In this document: positions 1 through 9,423 of the stretch, piece after piece
Numbering within the stretch: position 1 is the first letter of the stretch
Layout of the letters: each line of letters begins with the position of its first letter
NCBI GenBank assembly: GCA_937925695.1
Contig: CALAMD010000065.1
Location: 1 to 62,713, forward strand
Length of the DNA stretch: 62,713 nucleotides
DNA from: an uncultured Bacillaceae bacterium
GTDB lineage: Bacteria > Bacillota > Bacilli > Bacillales > Amphibacillaceae
Direction of reading: 5' to 3'
Position numbers and translations under genes: made by a program
Notes under the pieces: generated by a model
Databases searched by the model: none
The model's input: the letters and a program-made list of their open reading frames with translations, nothing else
What the model was told of the DNA's origin: nothing

Positions 1-1055
1 CGTAATTCTATGACATAAATAACAATTTCTTTCATGATCGTTAAAATAGGGACAGCCAGGATCATGCCAAGGACACCACCTAATTGTCCACCAACCAATA
101 AGGCAAAAATAATACTAATTGGATGGATATTAATACTTTTTCCCACAATATATGGTGAAAGAAAATTATTTTCAATGAGTTGAATTAAGATAATCGCCAC
201 AATGACAAAGATCACTAGTTTGGTGGAAACGGTAACCGTTATCGCCACAACGGGAATAGAACCAATAATCGGACCAAAATAAGGGATGATATTCGTTATT
301 CCCATGATCATTCCTAATAATAATGCATATTTAAGATCGAGGATAAGAAACACAATGAATGATAGACTGGCAACAAATAAACTAACGAGTAATTGACCTC
401 GAATATAATGGCCAAGTCGACGGTCAATCGCCCGAACTAATTTAATTGTTTGGGCGTGATAGGTCTCCGGGATAAAATTTTTTATTAATTGTTTTAATTT
501 GTCAAAATCCCTTAACATATAAAATACCAACACAGGGATGATGGCAAGGATAAATAAAAAATCAAACACTTTCGTTAAACTACTTAATAATTTAGCAAGC
601 AAGTTTTCCAATGCAGACTCAACTGTCATAATCATTTGTTCAATCTGGTCATGAACGACTTCCGGTAGAAAGGAAGTTGAATCGTATATATTGGCAACCA
701 TCTGTTCATACATCACCGTTAACTCTGGAATAAATTCATTCAAATCTTTTAATTGCTGGAATATAGCCGGATATAAACGATAGATGAGGTAAGTGACCGT
801 CACAAAAAAGAGTAAATAAATCAATAATATCGCTGATGTTTTATTCATATTGTATTGAATTAGCTTTTCAGTAATTGGATAAAGTAAATAAGCAATAAAA
901 CTAGCGATGATAAAAGGCGTTAGCAGTTTCCAAATAAAAGAAAAAAATGTTCCGTATAACGGGAACAGTTTAACGAGCAAATAAATACATAAAAAAAGAA
1001 AAATAAGGACGATCAGTCCATACAAAAATTTGAACGACTTTAATTCACGAAACAT
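1..1055 (-). CDS. AI-2E family (YrrI-like) membrane permease, 3' end cut by window edge
   Basis: The frame is open from an ATG at 1055 to the window edge, about 351 codons, so the C-terminus is missing. The ATG is preceded by AAGGAGCG. The protein is very hydrophobic, with an N-terminal pair of membrane segments, a polar middle region (about residues 90-150) and a block of several membrane helices after about residue 200. The motif YFGPIIGSIP in that block is typical of the AI-2E transporter (DUF20/PerM) superfamily. Members are polytopic membrane proteins; some export autoinducer-2, others act as Na+/H+ antiporters, and the substrate cannot be read from sequence. It follows recD2 on the same strand after about 107 bp, as yrrI lies near this cluster in Bacillus subtilis. 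Confidence 0.85.
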   Translation of the reverse strand, partial: MFRELKSFKFLYGLIVLIFLFLCIYLLVKLFPLYGTFFSFIWKLLTPFIIASFIAYLLYPITEKLIQYNMNKTSAILLIYLLFFVTVTYLIYRLYPAIFQQLKDLNEFIPELTVMYEQMVANIYDSTSFLPEVVHDQIEQMIMTVESALENLLAKLLSSLTKVFDFLFILAIIPVLVFYMLRDFDKLKQLIKNFIPETYHAQTIKLVRAIDRRLGHYIRGQLLVSLFVASLSFIVFLILDLKYALLLGMIMGITNIIPYFGPIIGSIPVVAITVTVSTKLVIFVIVAIILIQLIENNFLSPYIVGKSINIHPISIIFALLVGGQLGGVLGMILAVPILTIMKEIVIYVIEL

Positions 1056-1162
1056 GATGTGACGCTCCTTCGTATAAAACTGCTTGTTTATACGTTAGCT
1101 TGTGAGACGAATATATTTATACCCGTATCCTTTCCTATTTTCGTGAAGCTATACCCTTGTCG

Positions 1163-3487
1163 TTACATAAAATCATACGGTGAAATTTCTTCTTCCATCA
1201 CATCATGTTTCTCGTCCCTTAATGAATTATCAAGTTTTTCACTCATTAATTCAGGTAATGAAGAATAACGTTTATTCGTATCTTGCGTTTGAATTCCTTT
1301 TAAAAATGCATGGCGATCTCCACATAAAACTAATGATTGTTTAGCTCTTGTGACTGCTGTATACAGTAAGTTCTTTCTTAACATCCGACGATAGGCACCT
1401 ACAACTGGTAAAATCACAATCGGAAACTCGCTTCCCTGTGACTTATGAATAGAAATACAATAGGCATGCATAAAGGAATCATAGTCTGTTTTTTCATAGA
1501 CAACTTCTTTGCCATCAAAGGAAATCACAATTTGCTCAGTTCCATTCGTATTCTCATTTTCACGAAAAATAGCAACAATTTCCCCTATATCTCCGTTTGA
1601 CACACCATCTTCCGGTTGATTGACAAGTTGAATGACTTTATCACCTACACGAAAAACGACGTCATTTCGTCTAATTTCCCGTTTTGCCCTTGATTTTGGA
1701 TTAATGATCGCTTGTAATTGTTGATTAATCTCATGAATGCCTACCCGGGTGCGATACATCGGGGCTAATATTTGAATATCTTGCGGATCAATCCCCTTAT
1801 CGAGTGCTTTTTGGACGATCGTGGTAATCAGTTCCATCATTTGATTCTCATGGCAAGGGATAAAGTTAAAATCTTCTGCCTTCGTTAATGATGCAAGCGT
1901 GCATTGATCGTGTTTAATTTCGTGGGCTAGGGAGATAATTTTAGAACCTTCCTTTTGTCGGTACACTTCATGAAGAGTTACGAATGGCAATTGGTCACTA
2001 CTAATTATATCTGCTAAGACTTGTCCTGGACCTACAGATGGTAATTGATCTTCATCGCCTACAATTAATACTTGCATGTCATTAGGAATCGCTTTAAATA
2101 AATGGTTAGCCAACCAAATATCAACCATTGAAAATTCATCGATAATTAAAAACTTGCCTGATAGTTGATCATGTTCATCCTTAGCAAATTGATCCTGACC
2201 ATTCCAACCTAACAGACGATGAATCGTATAAGCAGGTAATCCTGTTGATTCACTTAGTCGTTTAGCTGCCCTTCCTGTCGGTGCTGCTAAAATAAATGGA
2301 TATTCCGACTTGTCTTCATAAGCTGTTAAGTCATATGGAATATCATGGATTTTGGCATAAGCATGCAAAATCCCTTTGATCACCGTTGTTTTTCCAGTTC
2401 CGGGACCACCAGTTACGATCATGATTTTTGATTGCAGAGCTTGTTGAATCGCATCGAACTGTTCTTGTCCATAACTGAGGACTTCTTTTTCCTCAATTTC
2501 ACCTATGATTGTCATGAGTTCAGCTTGATCTATTGTGACATCAATTGGTTTTTCTAAAATCCGTTTGATATGAGAAGAAAAACCGTCTTCTGCATAATAG
2601 AGAACAGGCAAATATACCTTTTCAGCAGTAACAATGATTTCTTTTTTCTTGTTTAACTCTTTCAAGTTTTTTTGTATGTCTTCGGATACTAACTCATTTG
2701 TTGCCAGGAGTGTCTTTACTTTTCTGATACAAATATCCATGGGTAAATATACATGCCCATCTCGAATACTTTGTTGTAAAACATAAATAATGCCAGCTTT
2801 AATTCGATTTTCATGCGTGAGAGAAATGCCATTTCTCCTTGCAATTTGGTCAGCCATTTGAAAACTAAATCCTTCAATATCAAAGACATATTGATATGGA
2901 TCTTGTTGCAGTATTTCAATGGCTTCGTGCTGATAGGCATCATAGATTTTTTGACACATCTGTAAACTGAGACCATATTTAAATAAATAAACAACAACCC
3001 GTTCAAAACCTTGGTGGTCTTTTAAGTTTTTAACAAGTTGTTCCCTTACACGTTTGGTTAACCGGGGGATTTCTTCGAGTACTTGAGGTTGTTCTAAAAT
3101 TTTCCGAATCGCATTGGTACCTAAGTGATCAACAATTCGCCCGGCACTTTTTTTACCAACACCTGGAAATAAATCACTTGATAAATATGAAATTAACCCA
3201 TCTCGATCGTTAGGTACATACATTTCATAATGATCAATATGATATTGCTTACCAAATTTAGGGTGATGATCAAAATGTCCGTAAAAATTATAAAGCGTTC
3301 CTTCATGTAAATTTGTAAAATGACCTTTAATGACGATTTCACTATCATCAAGGTCTTCGTTAGTTTTTTCTATACTAATTTTGGCAATCGAAAAAAATTC
3401 TTGTTCGTTTTGAAAAATCGTATACAGTAGTTTACCTCTAATATAACTTTTTTCTTGGTTTTCGACTCCTTGCTCCGCTACTGTCAT
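1163..3487 (-). CDS. recD2: ATP-dependent RecD-like DNA helicase RecD2
   Basis: Superfamily 1B 5'-to-3' DNA helicase of the RecD2 (YrrC) class, found in bacteria without RecBCD and linked to replication-fork and mismatch-repair functions. About 774 residues, normal for the class. The N-terminal third carries the RecD2-specific OB-like and helix-hairpin-helix region (FPGVGKKSA near residue 110). Walker A GGPGTGKT lies near residue 360, motif II is IDEFSM, and the C-terminal UvrD-like motifs include SIHKSQGSEF and YTAVTRA. The ATG at 3487 has GGGGG six bases upstream. An in-frame ATG two codons earlier (3493) abuts that purine run and is less likely. It is the distal part of the cymR-desulfurase-mnmA-TPR-recD2 cluster, 18 bp after the TPR gene. 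Confidence 0.95.
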   Translation of the reverse strand: MTVAEQGVENQEKSYIRGKLLYTIFQNEQEFFSIAKISIEKTNEDLDDSEIVIKGHFTNLHEGTLYNFYGHFDHHPKFGKQYHIDHYEMYVPNDRDGLISYLSSDLFPGVGKKSAGRIVDHLGTNAIRKILEQPQVLEEIPRLTKRVREQLVKNLKDHQGFERVVVYLFKYGLSLQMCQKIYDAYQHEAIEILQQDPYQYVFDIEGFSFQMADQIARRNGISLTHENRIKAGIIYVLQQSIRDGHVYLPMDICIRKVKTLLATNELVSEDIQKNLKELNKKKEIIVTAEKVYLPVLYYAEDGFSSHIKRILEKPIDVTIDQAELMTIIGEIEEKEVLSYGQEQFDAIQQALQSKIMIVTGGPGTGKTTVIKGILHAYAKIHDIPYDLTAYEDKSEYPFILAAPTGRAAKRLSESTGLPAYTIHRLLGWNGQDQFAKDEHDQLSGKFLIIDEFSMVDIWLANHLFKAIPNDMQVLIVGDEDQLPSVGPGQVLADIISSDQLPFVTLHEVYRQKEGSKIISLAHEIKHDQCTLASLTKAEDFNFIPCHENQMMELITTIVQKALDKGIDPQDIQILAPMYRTRVGIHEINQQLQAIINPKSRAKREIRRNDVVFRVGDKVIQLVNQPEDGVSNGDIGEIVAIFRENENTNGTEQIVISFDGKEVVYEKTDYDSFMHAYCISIHKSQGSEFPIVILPVVGAYRRMLRKNLLYTAVTRAKQSLVLCGDRHAFLKGIQTQDTNKRYSSLPELMSEKLDNSLRDEKHDVMEEEISPYDFM

Positions 3488-3511
3488 CACCATCCCCCAC
3501 TATTTTACCTT

Positions 3512-4168
3512 TTACTTGGCAAGATGCTGTTCAACTCTTTTTTTGCCATGGGCTGCTAATAGATGGTCTGGTTGAATTTGTAAAGCCATATTAAAATGAT
3601 TGAAAGCATCCTCGAATTCATCATCATACAGGGCAATAACCCCTAAATTGTAATGGGCATCGCTATGATCCTGCTTTAGTCCAAGGACCTTTATAAATAC
3701 TTCCTTCGCATCAGATAAATACTCACACTTGGCTAAGGTTAATCCATATTGAAATATGATATCGACATCTTGGTCGGCCAATTCCACAGCCCGTTGTAAA
3801 TAGGGGATGGCTAGAAAGTCTGTTTCAAGATTTACTAGACTCATCCCCAGCATATAGTATACGTCCGCATGATCTAAACCAAGTTCAATTGCCTTTTGAA
3901 AATTTTCTTTCGCTATTGTGTATTGTTGTTGCTCATAGGCCAAGTTGCCTAGCCCATAGTAGGCTGTTGCAGCCTTTGGATCAAGGTCAATTGCTTCTTG
4001 TAAAATATACTTTGCTCGTTCATAGTCTTTAACGTGTATTAATAAATTACCAAGATTAATATAGCCAATTGGGTCCCTCGGATCATTATCAATTAGAGCC
4101 ATAAGTTCCTTAATCGCTTCTTCATATTTTCCATCTTTTATTAGGCGAGCAATTTGATCGTGACGCAT
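3512..4168 (-). CDS. Tetratricopeptide repeat protein (YrrB-like)
   Basis: A 218-residue soluble protein made almost wholly of TPR units of about 34 residues. Roughly six can be counted, each with the usual W/Y-G-Y-A-F-P spacing, for example in IGYINLGNLL, ATAYYGLGNLA and DVYYMLGMSL. TPR arrays are protein-interaction scaffolds with no enzymatic activity of their own. No signal peptide or membrane segment is present. It starts at an ATG preceded by GGAGG and lies 28 bp after mnmA. The B. subtilis counterpart yrrB has the same position between mnmA and recD2. The partner is unknown; the setting suggests, but does not show, a link with tRNA thiolation or RecD2. Confidence 0.9.
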   Translation of the reverse strand: MRHDQIARLIKDGKYEEAIKELMALIDNDPRDPIGYINLGNLLIHVKDYERAKYILQEAIDLDPKAATAYYGLGNLAYEQQQYTIAKENFQKAIELGLDHADVYYMLGMSLVNLETDFLAIPYLQRAVELADQDVDIIFQYGLTLAKCEYLSDAKEVFIKVLGLKQDHSDAHYNLGVIALYDDEFEDAFNHFNMALQIQPDHLLAAHGKKRVEQHLAK

Positions 4169-4196
4169 AAACTTATCCTCCGATTACCTTCAACAT

Positions 4197-5309
4197 TTAA
4201 CCTACATATTTTAGTTCTTCATCATTTTTCAATACTTTATCTATCGTACCTCCGCCTAAACAAATATCACCATCATAGAAGACAACAGCTTGACCAGGTG
4301 TAATGGCTCGTTCTTGTTCATGAAACAGAACTTGTACGTCACCATTGGCTAACACATGAACCGTAACACGACTGTCTTTTTGACGGTAGCGGAATTTCGC
4401 TGTACACTCAAAGGTATCCTGAATAAGGTCTTCATTAATCCAGTTTACCTGTGTTGCAATTAAACCATCTGAATAAAGACTCTTTGGATCGTGGCCTTGC
4501 TCAACATATAAAATATTTTCCTCTACATTTTTACCGACTACAAACCATGGTGCTCCTGGTCCACCGATACCAAGACCTTGTCTTTGGCCGATGGTATAAT
4601 ACATTAATCCATCATGCATCCCGATTTTTTCATTTTCTAACGTTCTCATCTCACCTGGTTGGGCTGGTAAATATTCGCTTAAAAATTCTTTGAAGTTACG
4701 TTCACCAATAAAACAAATACCTGTACTGTCTTTTTTATTAGCAGTAGCTAACCCATGCTCCCTGGCAATCTCTCTAACTTCATCTTTTTCTAAATGCCCT
4801 AACGGAAACATAACCTTAGCCAATACATCTTCTGATAATTGATTTAGAAAATACGTTTGATCCTTATTGGCATCTTTACCTCTTAACAACTGGAACCGAC
4901 CATTTTCTTCTCTTATTTGAGCGTAATGACCCGTAGCTAAATAGTCAGCACCAAGTGATAAAGCATGATCTAAAAAAGCTTTAAATTTAATTTCTTTATT
5001 ACACATCACATCAGGATTGGGTGTCCGACCAGCTTGATATTCTTCAAGAAAATAGGTGAACACTTTATCCCAATATTCTTTTTCAAAATTAACGGCATAG
5101 TAAGGGATATCGATTTGATTACAAACCCGAATCACATCTTCGTAATCTTCTGTCGCGGTACAAACACCCCGGTCATCGGTATCATCCCAATTTTTCATAA
5201 AAATGCCTACAACATCATATCCTTGTTGTTTGAGTAGTAAAGCAGCAACAGAAGAGTCTACACCGCCACTCATGCCAACAACAACGCGAATATTTTTATT
5301 TGCTTCCAT
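4197..5309 (-). CDS. mnmA: tRNA-specific 2-thiouridylase MnmA
   Basis: Adds sulfur to position 2 of the wobble uridine (U34) of the tRNAs for Lys, Glu and Gln, taking persulfide sulfur from a cysteine desulfurase and using ATP to adenylate the uridine. 370 residues, normal length. The N-terminal PP-loop SGGVDSSVAA (residues 14-23) binds ATP. The two catalytic cysteines are visible in the contexts VMCNKEIKF (near residue 103) and GICFIGER (near 200). A C-terminal beta-barrel contains the TIGQRQGLG motif. The start has GAGGTG upstream. The sulfur donor is probably the product of the gene 12 bp upstream, matching the dedicated YrvO-MnmA pair of B. subtilis, which lacks the IscU/Tus relay. Confidence 0.97.
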   Translation of the reverse strand: MEANKNIRVVVGMSGGVDSSVAALLLKQQGYDVVGIFMKNWDDTDDRGVCTATEDYEDVIRVCNQIDIPYYAVNFEKEYWDKVFTYFLEEYQAGRTPNPDVMCNKEIKFKAFLDHALSLGADYLATGHYAQIREENGRFQLLRGKDANKDQTYFLNQLSEDVLAKVMFPLGHLEKDEVREIAREHGLATANKKDSTGICFIGERNFKEFLSEYLPAQPGEMRTLENEKIGMHDGLMYYTIGQRQGLGIGGPGAPWFVVGKNVEENILYVEQGHDPKSLYSDGLIATQVNWINEDLIQDTFECTAKFRYRQKDSRVTVHVLANGDVQVLFHEQERAITPGQAVVFYDGDICLGGGTIDKVLKNDEELKYVG

Positions 5310-5321
5310 TTTATCTTCACC

Positions 5322-6464
5322 TCAATTCGTTAACCGCTTGATGATGTTACTGACGCGATTCGCTGCCTCGACCATCATTTCCGGCGTAAGACCTAAGCCA
5401 AAACTAAAGCGAATCGAATTCGTTGTTCGTTCATTTCCTTCGCCATACATAGCTACTAATACATGAGATGGTTCAACGGAACCTGCTGTACAGGCACTTC
5501 CGCTAGAAGCGGCGACACCTGATAAATCTAAATTCGTTAGCATTGATTCTACGTTGATACCGGGAAAACTAATATTAACAATTGACGAAACTGCTAACTC
5601 CTCGTCGCCATTGATCATAAAGTTTACATCATGTTCCCTTAAGGTTTGTAAAAAAACCGCCTTTAAACGTTGATTTTCTTCTATCCGTTCATGACGTGAT
5701 GCAGTCGCAATTTCTACGGCTGCTTGCATGCCAACAACACCAGCTACATTTTCTGTACCTGGTCGTCTTTTTCTTTCCTGCTCCCCACCATATTGTAGAG
5801 CATTGATAAGAACATCTTCGGCAGCATATAAAAACCCAATTCCTTTTGGTCCATTTATTTTATGGGCTGAAACCGATAATAAATCGATATTTAATTTCTT
5901 GACATCGATTGCTAGCTGGCCAAAAGCTTGGACAGCATCTGTATGAAAATATGCTTGGTGTTCTTTTAATAGGTCACCAATTTCTTCAATCGGTTGAATA
6001 ATCCCCGTTTCATTATTTACAGTCATAATAGATACTAAGATCGTATCATCTGTTAAGCTCTTTTTTAAATCATCAACAGATATTTGTCCGTTTGGATAGA
6101 CTGGTAAATAAGTAACTTTAAACCCTTGTTTTTCTAAATATTTGGCTGCATATAGTGTAGCATGATGCTCTTGGGCAGAGGTAATAATATGTTTTCCTTT
6201 ATCTTTATTCGCCATAGCTGTGCCAATTAAAGCTAAATTATCAGCCTCTGTCCCGCCACTAGTAAAAATAATTTCTTTTTCATTGGCATTGATGCTTTCG
6301 GCCATGACCCTTCTAGCCTGATCTAAATAGGATCTTGCTTTTCGTCCAAATGAATGAATACTTGATGGATTACCAAAAGTATCATTCATGATTTGATACA
6401 TTGTTGTTAATACTTTTTCATGTATCGGTGTAGTCGCAGCATGATCCAAATAAATTTCTTCCAT
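5322..6464 (-). CDS. Cysteine desulfurase (YrvO/NifS-like), sulfur donor for MnmA
   Basis: PLP-dependent class V aminotransferase-fold enzyme that turns cysteine into alanine and an enzyme-bound persulfide. From the ATG at 6464 (GGAAGG upstream) it has 380 residues, the usual length. An upstream in-frame extension to 6581 lacks family similarity and was rejected. Visible motifs are the N-terminal YLDHAATTP, the HHATL histidine region, the PLP-lysine region SAHKINGPKG and the catalytic cysteine in SSGSACTAG. It lies between cymR (140 bp upstream) and mnmA (12 bp downstream). In B. subtilis the equivalent yrvO is a dedicated partner of mnmA, so the same role is inferred. A wider role in Fe-S assembly cannot be excluded. 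Confidence 0.93.
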   Translation of the reverse strand: MEEIYLDHAATTPIHEKVLTTMYQIMNDTFGNPSSIHSFGRKARSYLDQARRVMAESINANEKEIIFTSGGTEADNLALIGTAMANKDKGKHIITSAQEHHATLYAAKYLEKQGFKVTYLPVYPNGQISVDDLKKSLTDDTILVSIMTVNNETGIIQPIEEIGDLLKEHQAYFHTDAVQAFGQLAIDVKKLNIDLLSVSAHKINGPKGIGFLYAAEDVLINALQYGGEQERKRRPGTENVAGVVGMQAAVEIATASRHERIEENQRLKAVFLQTLREHDVNFMINGDEELAVSSIVNISFPGINVESMLTNLDLSGVAASSGSACTAGSVEPSHVLVAMYGEGNERTTNSIRFSFGLGLTPEMMVEAANRVSNIIKRLTN

Positions 6465-6603
6465 AAATACCGTTCCTTCCTCATCATTGATGAATCGCTT
6501 TTCATGGTTAATGAGTACCGCTAAATTTTCTAAAACTTTGTTAAAGTAAAAGCGAAAGCGTAGTGGTTGAATAAAAAACAACTAACTTTAACAGACCGTT
6601 CAA

Positions 6604-7020
6604 TTAAATATAAAACATATACTCTTGAGGATGTTCATGATCATGATTTTTTAAGTCTTCTAATGTTGTCGTATCTAATACATTTTTAACAGCATCGGTC
6701 ATTCGTAACCATAATGCTTGTTTAGCCGGTTCTTCATCTTCAATTCCTTCAACCAAGGTAATCGGACCTTCCAATACCCGGATAACATCTCCCGCTGTAA
6801 TCGTCGATGGTTCCCTTGTCAATTCATATCCACCATAAGCACCTCGAATACTCTTAATTAACTCAGCATTTCTAAGAGGAGCGGCTAATTGTTCTAAATA
6901 ATGGGCTGATAAATCATGTTGTTCAGCAATTGCTTTTAATGATAATGGCCCCTTACCATAATGTTTAGCTAATTCGATCATGATCGTTAACCCATAACGA
7001 CCTTTAGTAGATATTTTCAT
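6604..7020 (-). CDS. cymR: Rrf2-family regulator of cysteine metabolism CymR
   Basis: 138-residue Rrf2-type winged-helix repressor, the same length as B. subtilis CymR, which together with the cysteine synthase CysK senses sulfur supply and represses cystine uptake and cysteine synthesis genes. The N-terminal KISTKGRYGL and the HTH with SAHYLEQLAAPLRNA and IRGAYGGYEL are hallmark Rrf2 sequence. The three cysteines used by Fe-S Rrf2 proteins (IscR, NsrR) are absent, as in CymR. The ATG at 7020 has GAGGTG seven bases away. A TTG five codons earlier overlaps that site and was not chosen. It is first in the desulfurase-mnmA-TPR-recD2 cluster and divergent from rarA, with about 210 bp of shared upstream DNA. 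Confidence 0.93.
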   Translation of the reverse strand: MKISTKGRYGLTIMIELAKHYGKGPLSLKAIAEQHDLSAHYLEQLAAPLRNAELIKSIRGAYGGYELTREPSTITAGDVIRVLEGPITLVEGIEDEEPAKQALWLRMTDAVKNVLDTTTLEDLKNHDHEHPQEYMFYI

Positions 7021-7228
7021 CCATTTACACCTCAATTATGATCTATCAAACATCATTTATATTATTATTAGTAAAATAGCACCTTATATTTCATGAATTC
7101 TTTGCTATTATATCATGAATACGTCTCTTCTTGCATTTTCTGAAAACGAGAAGTACTCTTTAAATAGAGAGGAACTGAATATAAACATACTTTTTATATT
7201 CAAATATGCTATAAAGGAACGATTGATC

Positions 7229-8503
7229 ATGAATCATAAACCATTAGCGCTTCGTATGAGGCCAGATCATATAGAGGATATCATTGGTCAAGACCATCTA
7301 GTTGGGGAAGGGAAAATTATTCATCGTATGGTTAAAGCAAACCTGTTAGCATCGATGATCTTATTTGGTCCGCCTGGAACAGGTAAAACTTCCATGGCTG
7401 TTGCATTAGCAAAAAGTTTAAACTTACCGATTAAAATGTTAAATGCTGTTACTGATCGAAAAAAGGACATGGAAATTGTCGTTGAAGAAGCAAAGTTATC
7501 TGGTAACGTTGTCCTTGTACTTGATGAAGTACACCGTTTAGATAAAGCAAAACAAGATTTTCTACTACCTCATCTTGAAAGCAATTTAATCACATTGATT
7601 GGTTGCACAACGAGTAATCCGTATCATGCAATTAATCCTGCTATTCGTAGTCGCTGTCATCTATTTGAACTACATCCATTAACAACAGATCATATTAAAC
7701 AAGCGATCCAACGTGCCTTAACTGATGAAGTGAATGGCTACGGACAAAAAAACATTACGATAACAGAAGATGCTTTCAATCACTTTGCATTTAGTGCAAA
7801 CGGGGATATGCGCTCAGCCTTAAATGGATTAGAGTTAGCTATCGCATCTACACCACCTGATGAGTCTGGTAGCATAAACATTGATTTAGCAATTGCTGAA
7901 GAGTGTATGCAAAAGAAAAGCTTTTCCCATGATAAAAAAGGCGATGCCCACTACGATGTACTCTCAGCCTTTCAAAAATCAATAAGGGGCAGTGATGTGA
8001 ATGCTGCGCTTCACTATTTAGGCCGGTTAATTGAAGCTGGTGATTTGGATAGTATTGCTAGAAGATTAATAGTCATTGCATATGAGGATATTGGTTTAGC
8101 TAATCCTCAAGCTGGGCCGAGGGCGGTAGCAGCTGTAGAAGCAGCTGAAAGAATCGGTTTTCCTGAAGCAAGAATCCCCCTCGCTGTCGCTGTTGTAGAA
8201 CTGGCTTTATCACCAAAATCGAATTCAGCCTATACAGCCCTTGATGAGGCATTAGCCGACATAAGAAGTGGAAAATATGGTGACATTCCCGATCATTTAA
8301 AAGACGCCCATTATCAAGGCGCAGAACAACTTGGTCGTGGGATCGGGTATAAATATCCCCATGATTATGAAAGTGGCTGGGTCAGACAGCAATACTTACC
8401 AGACGAGATCAAACACCGAAAATACTATCAACCAAAAAGCACTGGAAAGTTCGAACAATCCATTAAAAAAATCTACGAAAACTTGAATAATAATCGTCAG
8501 TAA
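7229..8503 (+). CDS. rarA: Replication-associated recombination protein RarA (MgsA family AAA+ ATPase)
   Basis: AAA+ ATPase related to clamp loaders and RuvB that acts at stalled replication forks and interacts with SSB. From the ATG at 7229 (AAAGGA upstream) it has 424 residues, close to the B. subtilis protein; the longer open frame beginning at 7115 adds non-conserved sequence. Seen are the N-terminal LALRMRPDHIEDIIGQDHL, Walker A FGPPGTGKTS (near residue 46), Walker B VLVLDEVHR, sensor I GCTTSNP, and the C-terminal tetramerisation region beginning around SFSHDKKGDAHYD. Neighbours are the divergent cymR and the downstream rsfA. In B. subtilis tcdA (yrvM) sits between rarA and aspS; here it is missing. 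Confidence 0.96.
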   Translation: MNHKPLALRMRPDHIEDIIGQDHLVGEGKIIHRMVKANLLASMILFGPPGTGKTSMAVALAKSLNLPIKMLNAVTDRKKDMEIVVEEAKLSGNVVLVLDEVHRLDKAKQDFLLPHLESNLITLIGCTTSNPYHAINPAIRSRCHLFELHPLTTDHIKQAIQRALTDEVNGYGQKNITITEDAFNHFAFSANGDMRSALNGLELAIASTPPDESGSINIDLAIAEECMQKKSFSHDKKGDAHYDVLSAFQKSIRGSDVNAALHYLGRLIEAGDLDSIARRLIVIAYEDIGLANPQAGPRAVAAVEAAERIGFPEARIPLAVAVVELALSPKSNSAYTALDEALADIRSGKYGDIPDHLKDAHYQGAEQLGRGIGYKYPHDYESGWVRQQYLPDEIKHRKYYQPKSTGKFEQSIKKIYENLNNNRQ

Positions 8504-8683
8504 TCAAACTCACTTATGTATAATTCCTTTTCGATACGGTCATAATATAGGCACATTGTAAAATTAGTACTTGTGGTCTATTACTTACTAAAATAGACAA
8601 TCTTTTTTCTATTTTGCAAGATTTAACGATTACTTTATGACGACTGAATAATTGTTGTCGTATGGAAAAGGAGTTGACGTAGA

Positions 8684-9322
8684 TTGGCTAAAGTTAGACA
8701 AGACGCATGGTCTCATGAAGACGACCTCTTATTAGCAGAAACCGTATTACGCCATGTTCGTGAAGGTAGTACCCAATTAAATGCATTTGAGGAAGTTGGC
8801 GACAAACTAAATCGTACATCAGCTGCCTGTGGTTTTCGCTGGAATGCAGAAGTACGTAAAAAATATGAACATGCCATGGAATTAGCAAAGAGACAGAGAA
8901 AAGAAAAAAAACGTGCAATGGCAAAAAAACAACGCAAGCAACTTTATTCTCTATCTCATAGTTATGAACCTGGCCATTCATCCTTTAGTATGGATCAATC
9001 ATCATTAACAATTGAACAGGTCATCCAATTTTTGACTGAGCTAAATAAAAACTATCAAGATTCAAATCAATCTAAGCAAGATTTACAACAGGTTGAAAGA
9101 GAAAATGAACAGTTACGCCAACATGTTGAACGTTTGGAAAAAGAATTAAGAAAAACTGAAGAAAGATTACAAACGATTCAAGAAGATTATCAAACATTTA
9201 TTCAAATTATGGAACGTGCTAGAAAAATGACAGTTTTAGAAGATGATGGTTCATTAAAGGCACCTGCTTTTAAAATGGATAAGAACGGCAATCTTGAACA
9301 AGTTGTCCAAGGATTTAAATAA
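8684..9322 (+). CDS. rsfA: RsfA family prespore-specific transcriptional regulator
   Basis: 212-residue protein with an N-terminal Myb/SANT-like DNA-binding domain (about residues 5-60: QDAWSHEDDLLLAETVLRHV, then SAACGFRWNAEVR) and a long coiled coil (about residues 118-185) rich in Q, E, R and L. This is the RsfA architecture. In B. subtilis RsfA is made under sigma-F and tunes a subset of sigma-F genes in the forespore. The start is TTG at 8684, supported by AAAGGAG about ten bases upstream; no in-frame ATG fits as well. The 180 bp upstream (8504-8683) hold no gene and no sigma-F promoter I could defend. A strong terminator follows at 9352. The symbol could apply to a paralogue, as Bacillaceae often carry more than one. 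Confidence 0.85.
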   Translation: MAKVRQDAWSHEDDLLLAETVLRHVREGSTQLNAFEEVGDKLNRTSAACGFRWNAEVRKKYEHAMELAKRQRKEKKRAMAKKQRKQLYSLSHSYEPGHSSFSMDQSSLTIEQVIQFLTELNKNYQDSNQSKQDLQQVERENEQLRQHVERLEKELRKTEERLQTIQEDYQTFIQIMERARKMTVLEDDGSLKAPAFKMDKNGNLEQVVQGFK

Positions 9323-9351
9323 TAGTTTTGCTAGATACTCACTTTTTAAAC

Positions 9352-9395
9352 AAATAGTTCCTATCATCCGAAGGATGATAGGAACTATTTTTATG
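9352..9395 (+). terminator. Rho-independent terminator of rsfA
   Basis: Perfect 18-bp stem (9352-9369 with 9373-9390) around a 3-base loop, followed by T-rich sequence. The stem begins with an A run, so it could also stop transcription coming from the 6S RNA side. Confidence 0.9.
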
Positions 9396-9423
9396 ATAAC
9401 TCTATTGTTTCTACTTGTTTGCT

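Noticed and set aside
1072..1093. GTATAAA/TTTATAC inverted repeat just before the AI-2E permease gene
   Set aside because: Only 7 bp and AT-only apart from one G-C pair; likely by chance in AT-rich DNA.
7036..7228. Search for a CymR operator in the cymR-rarA divergent region
   Set aside because: AT-rich stretches are present, but none could be matched to the CymR consensus with confidence.
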